Source of the DNA: Datura wrightii | Taxonomy: Eukaryota > Streptophyta > Magnoliopsida > Solanales > Solanaceae | NCBI GenBank assembly: GCA_035772735.1 | Contig: JASDFA010000027.1 | Coordinates: 29,556,001 to 29,620,000 of the forward strand | Length of the DNA stretch: 64,000 nt | Direction of reading: 5' to 3' | Shown: piece after piece, positions 47,001 to 56,404 of the stretch | Layout: every line of letters begins with the position of its first letter | Position numbering within the stretch: position 1 is the first letter of the stretch | The notes under the pieces: generated by a model | Databases searched by the model: none | The model's input: only the letters and a program-made list of their open reading frames with translations | What the model was told of the DNA's origin: nothing | Translations under genes and position numbers: made by a program

Positions 47001-47219
47001 GTCTACTCCATTCCAAAATTTCACCATTAAAGGTCTACAAGGAATCTAGGGTTTACAATACTCATTGTAGAGATAGAGGATCGATAAGCTTACCTTGGGT
47101 GAGGATTTCACTGCCCTAGAGAGTTTTCCTGTTCTCTAGACCTTCTGATCGCGTTTTTGAGAGTAATGGGGTAAAACCCCATAACTCCACTTAAAACCCA
47201 TTTTCTAACCCCCTTTGTC

Positions 47220-47400
47220 CGTTTGCAACAATCACACTTCTGCTACAACAGATTCGCTACAACGGCCATAGGGTTGCTACGGCGGTTCCAGTGGTTACTC
47301 CGTTATTTCGCCACGGTGGGACTCCGACCGCTACCACGGTCTCGCTGCAGCGGGAATCCCACCGTTGCAGCGGTCCCTCAGACCAATAGCTACCAAAATC
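47220..47400. repeat. Family C CTGCAGCGG word cluster
   Basis: CGCTGCAGCG (palindrome), CCGTTGCAGCGG, GCTACGGCGG and GCTACAACGG-like words. Sister clusters lie at 43000-43060, 735-810, 2545-2630, 53755-53835 and 55050-55150; similar words lie at 63130-63190 and 63680-63780. Confidence 0.75.
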
Positions 47401-47914
47401 TATACTTAGTTTTTCACAACCTCCCTATCTCATCCTTAACCAGTTTTCTGTGTTCTATGCCCTTAACCATCCCGTAATGACGTTCGAGTCATTACATAGA
47501 GTGTATAAAAATAATGTTGAATAGAGTGTATTAGTAATGCTTATATTAGTTATCCTTACATTAGTTATGCTGAGATTATTTCTTATACATTATTTGTTTC
47601 GGTGTGTTAAAAATAACATTTATTGCATAATTTCTTAAAAAAATATTTATTTATACAATACCTTCCACAAATAAGATAGAAAGGCTATAAAAAAGTTTTG
47701 AAGGGCGATTGTATCTTTAAGTATGATAATACATGCATTAAAACCCATTGCATTACCAATACCATAATTTTTTATGTATTAATTATACAGCCTAATACCA
47801 AATAGAATATTAGTTATACATAAGTTAAAAAAATGTATCAAAGTAGATATTAATAATACATAAAATTAATGCATAAATTATTTTTTCTAATACATCCTAT
47901 CAAACGACCACTTA

Positions 47915-48361
47915 CCGCAGTAGTTCCATCAAACCGACATGCTTGGCCTTGCAATACTGGCATACTCATTTCAGTGTGCCTTGGAAGGACATCAGATCTT
48001 TTCCTAACCTTAACAAGATACCTCAATGTCCACAAATGTTGTCTTTTTCTTCTCAATCAAACATTATATTGAATTTCTAATTAACCGTAGGGACATTTCT
48101 AAATTATATTTGGCGAGTTCCACTAAATCTTTGTTTTCGATTCAAACATGCAAAACAAATTAATTTATGTATATGTATATTAGATTACACGTTTAATTCT
48201 AAATGTTTTTGTAAAATTTGAGTAAGATAAAAAATATTATTAAATATTTATTTTTTAATTAAAATAATAAAAATAAGTCAAAAATGTTCATTAAAATTTT
48301 TAACTTAATATGACTTATAATAGTACTTATAAAGTATAAGCCATAGGTCCATTCGAGAAGA
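47915..48361. other. Spacer
   Basis: AT-rich, no feature recognised. Confidence 0.4.
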
Positions 48362-48696
48362 TGCTAGAATGAAAAAGTCCTATATTGGTGGTTAATGAGA
48401 TTGGTGGTCTCTTTATATAGGTTTGGGCAACCCTCCTCTCATAAGCTAGTTTTTGGAGTTGCGTTAGGCTCAAGATTCATTTCTTTATATGATATCAAAG
48501 CAGGATCTATCTCATCCCATATTGGGTCGCCAAATTTCTCACACACCAGATGTCTAGCCTTGGCGTGAGGTGGGGTATTGAAGAATGAAAAAAGTCTCAT
48601 ACTGGTGATTAATGAGATGAGTGGTCTCCTTAGATAGCTCTGTGCTCATAAGCTAGCTTTTTAGGTTAAGTTAGACTTAAGATTTATTTCATTCAA
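48362..48696 (+). mobile_element. TRIM (miniature LTR retrotransposon)
   Basis: Direct repeats of about 125 bp (48362-48489 and 48576-48696), each with GAATGAAAAA.GTC, GGTG.TTAATGAGAT, TGGTCTC, CTCATAAGCTAG and AAGAT/AAGATT blocks. Between them are a primer site TGATATCAAAGC (damaged TGGTATCAGAGC, initiator tRNA-Met) at 48490 and a purine-rich GGCGTGAGGTGGGG before the second LTR. About 335 bp overall, no coding capacity; moved with enzymes from other elements. No TSD recognised. Confidence 0.82.
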
Positions 48697-48713
48697 GACT
48701 CTTAGCTTTGTTT

Positions 48714-48958
48714 AGTACTTTCTCCATCATCTTTACTTGTTCAGTATTAACTTGGTACATTACTTAAGGAGTAATAAATAAAATAATAATTCTATATATC
48801 ACATCTTGAATATAATAAATTTAATAATTATAAAAATATTTAAATATAAATTAAAAATAAATTAAAAATTAAATAACAAATTATATTTTAATTATTTAAA
48901 AATAAATAAAAATTAACTCTTATTTTTAATATATTGAATAATAAAAATTAATGGAGTA
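48714..48958. mobile_element. Probable small Stowaway-like MITE
   Basis: Left 'tactttctccatcat..ttacttgttca', right 'aaaattaatggagtaac' with an AT-rich middle. These resemble degenerate CTCC...GGAG Stowaway ends; the TIR is weak. Confidence 0.4.
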
Positions 48959-49384
48959 ACTTTTGAATTACATTTATTAGATATTCAAGGCTTGATCTCT
49001 TCGAGAACGAAATTGGAAAGTACTTTAATTTTACCGTTCTCGATGCGAAGGCCAGTAAATTTCATAAATGAGGATGTCATAATCAGTATAGCTCAAATTT
49101 TGAGTCTGGTTCCAAAAATGTCAAAGGGTTACCTTTTTTATATAGGGCTCGTTAGCGAGATGAAATTATGATACGAAATTATATGATGAAGTTAAAATTT
49201 TATTTAGTCAACTAATTTGAAATTCTTAAGTTGTATTTTTTTCTTACGAATATAAAAACTCCATAAGTTGTGAAAACTATAGAAATTTCCTCAGTTTTTA
49301 TATAATCTTACCAAATAAGTAAAAGTTCATAAAAAAGTATAAAACACTATCACCAAGTCATTCTAAAAAAAGTACAATATTTAT
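48959..49384. other. Spacer
   Basis: No gene or repeat recognised; it ends at the TGATC target of the copia element. Confidence 0.4.
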
Positions 49385-49389
49385 TGATC

Positions 49390-49625
49390 TATTATGAAAT
49401 AATAAAGAAAAAACAAGAATATTATAGAGAAAGAGAGAAGGAGAGAAGGAGAGAAGTTCTTATTTCTCTTGATAGGATCCTCTTGAGGAGTTAAAGAGAT
49501 TATTTACAATGAATGGAGAACCCCTTTATTTATAGGGGAAAACTAACTTGGTCCCAAAGTTACAAACCCTAACTTTCCTTTTAAGAAATAGACATTCACC
49601 ATAAATAGAAAATATATTTATAACA
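49390..49625 (-). repeat. 3' LTR of younger copia (left)
   Basis: 236 bp, nearly identical to 52811-53037 apart from a small GAGAAGGA duplication. On the minus strand it begins TGTTATAAATATA and ends CATAATA, so it is TG...TA instead of TG...CA, in both LTRs. Confidence 0.92.
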
Positions 49626-49640
49626 CTCCCCCTTGGATGT
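49626..49640 (-). other. Copia polypurine tract
   Basis: Minus-strand ATCCAAGGGGGAG immediately before the LTR. Confidence 0.8.
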
Positions 49641-49829
49641 CTATTTGATAGATAATGTGCCTCGTTAAAACCTTACTAGAAAAAACCCAGTGGAAAAAAA
49701 TCTAGTGAAGGAAAAAGAGTACATATATCTAATAATACGCATTTTGGCTGCCTCATTAAAAACCTTACAAGGAAAACCCAGTGGGACAAAACCTCATAAG
49801 GGAAAAAGAGTACAACGCGTATTAACTCC

Positions 49830-50450
49830 CCCTAGTTAGAACATCCTTGAAGCTTTGCATTCCGATCTTGTGCACCATCTTCTTGAAAGTTGTAGTTGGT
49901 AGAGATTTGGTGAATAAATCAGCCAAATTGTCACTTGAACGAATCTGTTGCACATTGATATCACCATTCTTTTGGAGCTCATGTGTGTAGAAAAACTTTG
50001 GCGAGATGTGCTTCGTTCTATCTCATTTTATGAATAGTCCCTTTAGTTGTGCTATGCATACTGCATTATCTTCATACAAAATTGTGGGTACTTTGTCACA
50101 TTTCAAACCACATTTTTCTTTAATGAGATGTATCATGGACCTTAACCACATACATTCTTGGCTTGTTTCATGAATAACTATTATCTCATCATGATTTGAT
50201 GAAGTAGCTACGAGAGACTGCTTTGTAGATCTCCAAGATATGGCAGTACCTCCACATATGAACACGTAGCCAGTTTGAGATCGAGATTTGTGTGGGTCAG
50301 ATAAATACCCTGCATCGGCATAACCAACAAGATCAAGATCGGGACTGCAATTGTTAGAATAATATAAGCTCATATCGATAGTCCTTTTTAGATACCGCAT
50401 TATGTGTTTGATCCCATTCCAATGTCTCCTAGTAGGAGCAGACTATATCT
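49830..50450 (-). pseudogene. pol: Copia RNase H / end of polyprotein
   Basis: The minus strand reads RRHWNGIKHIMRYLKRTIDM, then GYADAGYLSDPHKSRSQTGY (catalytic Asp region of copia RNase H), GGTAISWRSTKQSLVATSS, EYI-equivalent HDEIIVIHETSQECMWLRS, LYEDNAVCIAQLKG and FIK. A TGA at 50023 stops it early; the following KHISPKFFYTHELQ and NLADLFTKSLPTTTF blocks remain legible to about 49840. NHDEIIVI replaces the usual NHAEI. It would degrade the RNA strand of the replication hybrid. No RT palm precedes it. Confidence 0.85.
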
Positions 50451-52249
50451 TCAGGACCAAGAATTTCCTCATTCTTTTAAATCCTTCAAGGATTTTCATA
50501 TATCCTTCAGTCTCTCTAGACATGAAAATAATTTCATTATGCGCATATCAAGTTTTTCATATATTGCCAGACTTATGAGGAACCTCAAAATAATTGCATC
50601 CACCACAAGAGGACCTCTCCATATAATAATGTCAGAATTTACGAAAAATCTTTATGCCACAAGAATTCATTTATATCTACTAGCATTATACTTGAATTAC
50701 GTATTTTTAATTGGCCAATCATTTATCTGTCCATACTTTTTGACAGATTTGAATTCAAGATCCTCGTCAATATTTATAATATTGAGTGCTACATTATATC
50801 AAAGGTATCATCGATGATCATTTTGATATCAGTTCCAATGCGACATAACTTATTGAGATCTCTTCATTTTCGTCATTTTCAGGTACCCGAACCTTTGCCA
50901 AGGTTTTATGAAGTGTTATGTCATGGTGTTTTCTTAAAACACTTGCCTCATCATTATGACCATCTTAATCATTTGCTCCTTTCCTTTTTCAAGGAGTTCT
51001 ATATTTGGAACCGTTTGGTCTATCACGCTTCAGGCGTCTCATAGACCCTGTAATTCAAGGACCTTTCATTGGAGCATTTGCAACTGAAATTATAAAACAG
51101 GGTCAGCAAATACATCTGACAATTGATGTGCAATATGTTTCAAATGAATTATCTCTTGAACTTTAAGTTCACATTTTTTTTCGAGGATCTTGATAATTCA
51201 TCCACACTCAATTTTCAGCTGCTAATCACTTCTCCCCCTAATGTTAGAAAAACTAACATTTACCCCTAAGCTCATTTGGGGACCCACTGTGCACAGTGGT
51301 GGAGCAATTGAATCATATATCACACATTCAAATTTTTAGATGGAATTATTTGGTTCCTGACCCTGAACCAATTGTAATAGGGGAAACCTTGTTGGCTTAA
51401 TGCATTCAAGTGTTGCTATATGTTAAATAAACATATCTCATATCAAATGTTATTTGGGAGTTTTATTCTCATAACAAATGGTTTAGCTATAATTGGAGGC
51501 ATACAATTTTTGCTAAACCATACAATTTTTGCTAAACCAACATAGATATGAATCAACATTATCAACATGATTTTATAATTTGGAACTATGCTCTTAATTT
51601 AATAATTCGAGCAACAACCTAACAAAAATCAATTGCAAGTTGATATCAAAACACATGTGACCATACCATAGATGCATCTATTAGTAAACGGTTCACATGG
51701 TAGGTGAACGAGCCCATATTCACCCTTTTATAAGTTCCAAAATTTCAGGGAATATAATTCCAATCTTAGCTGATCAAGATCATTCTATCACGAGAACAAG
51801 CAACACCAAGAGAATTCTTGAAGAATCTTTTATTTCTTCAACATATAGCCACGTGAATTCTCAATTATTTTTGCATCACGTTTGAACTGGGATGGCCATT
51901 CAGTTATGCCAACTTATTTCAGTAAACTTCTAGTTTACTTTCGTATGTGATTTCATCATCATACCTATATTTATGTACTATAAATAAAAAAAAGGGCAGG
52001 TAATCTTTTACATAAATGTTTATAACCCGCTTCAATTGTAGTAACATGAAGATATTAGATCTTCCCATAATTTATAGTCTCAATTTTTTTTCAATGTCCT
52101 TGAAACTTATAAGTTTCCTTTTGAGACTTACTACAATAATTTCATTCCTTCAGGTAGTAATACATTAGCTCTTCTAGAGCTCTCAATTAATTTTGTGCAC
52201 TACCACACATTCAATCATATCAACATCATTAATAGTTTCTTCACATAGT
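50451..52249 (-). pseudogene. pol: Ruined copia middle region
   Basis: Comparison with 5960-6120 shows a deletion at about 50445, where 'gactatatcttc' jumps to 'aggaccaag'. The minus strand near 51170-51070 still suggests EIIHL.HIA.QLSDVFADP, the linker between integrase and RT. No frame longer than chance remains. Confidence 0.5.
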
Positions 52250-52620
52250 TTCTACTTTGAAACAATTTCGAATATTGATGGGCTATACTCATGAACAGAC
52301 ATATAGTCTTGATGGATCCAATCATATCGTGCCTTTGGGTGGATGACCATCTTCAGGTAGTTATACCTTTCTTTTAGGCTATTCCACAAAACAAGTGGAT
52401 CCTTAACTGTGAGATATTCAATTTTAAAAATTTCGTCAAGATGATGACGCAAGAATATCATAGCCTTAGCACGATCTTTATTTGATGCTTTGTTTTCACT
52501 TTTAATGGTGTCTCAAAGACCCATTGCATCCATATGGATTTCAGCATCCAATACCCACGAAAGGTAGTTCTTGCCCCAACTTTGAAGGGAAACGAAATCA
52601 AGTTTCATAAGGTTAGCCAT
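52250..52620 (-). pseudogene. gag: Copia gag (UBN2 type), N-terminal part
   Basis: ATG at 52620 opens MANLMKLDFVSLQSWGKNYLS, interrupted by TGA at codon 36 (52513-52515). It then continues with AMIFLRHHLDEIFKIEYLTV, LWNSLKERYNYLKMVIHPKARYDW and VHEYSPSIFEIVSK, the gag-like UBN2 domain of copia elements. It stops near 52250; the zinc knuckle half is missing. The start lies about 190 bp from the 5' LTR, normal for copia. Confidence 0.85.
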
Positions 52621-52810
52621 ATTAAAAGAAAGAAAAAAATAATACTTTGGCCTTCAAATTTTGAGACACTAGAGTCGTAGAGCAACAATATCACCAAAGG
52701 AATATCACTCCTGTGGTTAAGTAATACATCTTTAGAAAAAGAAATTTTAATTTTTCTTACCTCAGATCTTTCAAAGTGAGTGCTCAAGGCAGAGACTCGT
52801 GCTGATAACG

Positions 52811-53037
52811 TATTATGAAATAATAAAGAAGGAACAAGAATATTATAGAAAAAGAGAGAGGAGAGAAGTTCTTATTTCTCTTGATAGGATCCTCTTGAGG
52901 AGTTAAAGGGATTAATTACAATGAATGGAGAACCCCTTTATTTATAGGGGAAAACTAACTTGGTCCCAATGTTACAAACCCTAACTTTCCTTTTAAGAAA
53001 TAGACATTCACCATAAATACAAAATATATTTATAACA
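52811..53037 (-). repeat. 5' LTR of younger copia (right)
   Basis: 227 bp. Followed on the minus strand by CGTTATCAGCACGAG, the leader/primer region. Confidence 0.92.
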
Positions 53038-53147
53038 TGATCGAACTTTAGTTTAAAAAAAAGAAAAATTGAACATGAGTTGTAGTGTACTACTCTTTAA
53101 TATAATCCTCCCACATGGTTGGCAAAGATTGGTACGAGTAATAATAT

Positions 53148-56100
53148 TGTCATGACCCAACTAAAAAGGCCGTGTGGGCATCTCTCGACTCTACTAGATA
53201 GGAGAACCCTCTTTTCCCTAGACAACGAAAGTATCAATAAAACATAGTCATTTCATGATTCATAAGTCAAAATCTTTCTTTATTTATATTAGTTTTTACA
53301 ACTCAACCAAGATAAACATAATTGAACCTCCCAACTAACACAACTCTTCCGAAGATCTAGTCTAAACAGGTACAAGATCTCTATAACTGAGTACCGACAA
53401 ATAAAAGACACAACTCCATCTGCAGAAGAATGCAGAAGTTGTCGCTAAATGACTGCCACTCTAAGAAGAACTTTAACCTGCCACAACCTACACCCAAAAG
53501 GCATAGCAAGAGTAGTATCAGTATACCACACGTACTGATAGGCATCATCGGTTGACTGTAGTTAGTTCACATAACAACAAAATAATTAATAAGCATCGAC
53601 ACAAAATAAAACTAATTCTCACATCTTTGTTGCTCTAAACTCACCATTTTTATAAATTACCATAACCAATTAGGTCATGCAATGTTACAAATACGACTAC
53701 TCATTTTACAATCTTGGCACATTATTAGCCTACCATTCTGTCCCTCCGTTTCTTCTGCAGTGCAGGTATTACCGCTGCCGCGGTCCCACTACCGTGGTGA
53801 TTTACTTACTATAGTGGCATCGCTGATCAGTAACCACACTCTAAATTTATCTATATGCATTTCATGCACCTATATTCTACCTCTTAACCTGACCACTACC
53901 TTTTATTTATGTAATAATCATAGCCAACGGTATCTAACCTTTCATTATTCGGATAACCTCCTCATGAGGCTTCTAATGTATTATACTATATTTTAGTACA
54001 AATATCATTCATGACAGTCATGCCCTCTTGAATAACACATAACAATAAATGTTACATACATTCAACCTGCATGCACATATATCATGTCAATTGTTTCAAG
54101 AATATCATCAAACAAGTATCATATATCATGAAAATCATACATTATATCTTAATTTAGAAATTTACCACGCACACATACATGTCGTACATACCGTAATTAT
54201 ACCTCACCTCATTCCGGTCTCACATCACAATGTACATCCTTTGGATCACACAAGTATATCATCACTTTTCCAGTACCATCACCTCCATTAAACGTATCAT
54301 GCCTTACCAAAATCAATCTGAACTCGATCATAAGAGCAGTAATATGGTGGGCACTCACCTCCATCACATTACTATACACACATGCCAGAGGGTCTTACTT
54401 TTGCTGTTTCGGTCATGACCTGCAAGGGACTCTAGAAATTCATGTATTGTATACCCGACCGTACGAGTCCTTTATCATACCCATCAGTATACTCATTTTG
54501 TACATCCATCCACATGGTGATTTAACCATACCTGTCAATGCACTCTATCATAACGCTCGCTTGGATGCTCACCTTGGGCATGAGCCTCTTATATCTACAA
54601 ACCTCAATCAAGATTTGATCACATTAATCCAATATCATATAGAGTACCTCCTTCCGGCACCGGGCCTTACCTCTCTCATCGATATTACATAATTCTTCCT
54701 TTCCTTATTACATAACATCTCGATCATTGGTACCGTTTATCAAGAGCCATATTCCCACCCTTAAAACATGCTCATGACACATAATATCCATAGGTTCATT
54801 CACATAAAAATGCAGATAATAACACTTACAGCCTTGCAGTCGAAATTCACACGTAGATCACAATTTAGAAATTAACATAATGGTAAAAAATTAACACAAT
54901 GGGTTATAATACCATTACCAATCTCTATATGCATAGAAAGACTTACATACTATAAACTTGAAAACCACACATACATTTTCTACTTACCATCTTGATTTTT
55001 ATATTTTAAGAGGTTAAATACTAATTATACCCTTTAGATTATGAAGAGTTGCAACCTGGCCCACTCAGCAGATTGGGCTTCGCTGTAGTGGTATTGCTAC
55101 CACTGTGGCGATCTTGCTGCAGCTTACCACTCTCGCTACAGCAGTACTTGCTAGTAGTACTCCAACCTGTCCCTTTCCATCCTTTTCTTACGGATCTTTT
55201 CATCATGATTATCGTGATTCACATAGTTAGTACATCTCACCATAATATCTCATTGTATCAGACCTCATATTGAAATAACATAACTCGGCCATTCGCCCCC
55301 TCGTTAACATCAAGTTAACATCAATTTACATGAGTTCAACAATTTCAAGGATATAGCTTATGTTCAAACAATAAATTCATCACAAATTCTATCATCTATA
55401 ATTAATCAGCATATTACCATTTATTCTCCTACAAATTTGTAAATTGGATTTCTAATCTCCTAACTCAGGATCTTCAGCACATGCTATGTGGTTCTCGTAA
55501 ACCACCCAAATCACGTAGTAATCATGATTATCTTACTTGTTTTAGTCAATCAAATCATTTCTATTAAATACGGGACTTACATGCATCACTCAAATTCACT
55601 CCCCTAATCTTCTAACAAACTCGTTATATCTATAATAAATTCTCTCCATCAATTCCTCACATGTGAGACACACAATTTCACGTTCCCACCTCTTTATTTT
55701 TAGGGTTAATTTATAACTATGTGTGAAGTGCATCAATCACATGCACGCATATGTTTAGCTAATCGAAGTCTATCACAAAAGTGAGTAAGCCATAGCCTAC
55801 ATGAGTGCCAAGCTCTTGTCAAGTCATTTTTCAATCGCGTCTTCGCCTTGATTCGTTGGGTTTTTGCAAAGTCTCCCAGCTATGGAGGATAATTCTCTCC
55901 CTTCTAGCTCCTTTTCTTGTTCCAAAAGTCTATTCTCTATTTTTAGGTGTTTTTGTTCAACCCTCGCACGAACTAGGTTTAGCTGTGGCGGGCCATGAGA
56001 CATTGCGGCGGTCTAATGCCTGGCCTACCTGTTTTCATCTTGGTCCTTTTGAAGAATATTTTTCTAAACTTTAGCCCCGAGTGTCTCCTTAATACAAAAT

Positions 56101-56161
56101 TTTCATTTCTCCCTCTGACTCGGGCAAGATGGTTGCTATAACGAGAGAACAGGTCATTACA
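53148..56161 (-). mobile_element. Family C LTR, third copy
   Basis: TGTCATGACCC...AGGTCATTACA, 3014 bp. It shares with 106-2782 the phrases 'agcaagagtagtat' and 'ccacacgtactgata', and with the other two copies 'gacctgca.gggactctagaaattcatgta'. GC word clusters lie at 53755-53835 and 55050-55150. Flanks do not match, so it may be one LTR of a broken element or a solo LTR with a lost TSD. Frames inside are not genes. Confidence 0.7.
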
Positions 56162-56404
56162 TCAGATACGAATTAAACATCCATTCATCCCCAAATGGCC
56201 TTTCTAAGCGAAAGATATTCTCTAGCTATATGTATATCGTGCTTGTCTAGTTGGCCCTTCTAGCCATTGGCCGAAAGGTGTATTCAAAGTTGTTCATTCA
56301 CCCATTCCAGCATTTAGTTGCGTAGTGTTTTCGAAATTGGACAGGGTCTTGGGTGGAATTCGAACCATCACTGCCTGATAGTCATCCGTTGCGGCAACTA
56401 CTAT
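56162..56404. other. Short spacer between family C and family D LTRs
   Basis: Includes a 'ggcccttctagccattggcc' inverted-repeat-like stretch; otherwise nothing recognised. Confidence 0.4.

Larger units (their letters stand above)
42424..47496 (-). mobile_element. Family C solo LTR, itself interrupted
   Basis: TGTCACGACTCGAA...TTCGAGTCATTACA, with 14-bp imperfect inverted tips, bracketed by TAGAG (42419-42423, 47497-47501). Without the nested 43252-45936 insertion it is about 2.4 kb, similar to the other family C LTRs. No interior, primer site or PPT is present, so it is a product of LTR-LTR recombination. A donor-like CACCCAAG|GTAAGC lies on the minus strand at 47094/47093. Confidence 0.87.
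42409..47909. mobile_element. Small TIR element (MITE) split by a solo LTR
   Basis: The left tip GGTCATTTGATAGAGTGTAT (42409 on) and the complement of the right tip, GGTCGTTTGATAGGATGTAT (47909 back), are inverted repeats with few mismatches. Removing the LTR and one TAGAG copy leaves about 423 bp of AT-rich DNA (mostly 47502-47909). Flanking CTTAAG and CTTACC are only partly alike, so the TSD and superfamily (hAT-like?) are uncertain. Confidence 0.65.
49390..53037 (-). mobile_element. Younger Ty1/copia element, internally deleted
   Basis: LTRs 49390-49625 and 52811-53037 with TSD TGATC (49385-49389, 53038-53042). The 3.19-kb interior is about 1.3 kb short of a full copia. The PPT (minus AAGGGGGAG) is at 49626 and the leader TTATCAGCACGAGTCTCTGC is at 52810. 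gag and the RNase H end are readable; most of integrase and RT is deleted or ruined. Same family as the old element at 4977-19930. Confidence 0.9.

Noticed and set aside
106..56161. The family C LTRs at 106-2782 and 53148-56161 as the two ends of one giant element enclosing most of the window.
   Set aside because: No primer site lies left of 53148 in the needed orientation, the flanking bases do not match, and the copies are clearly diverged.
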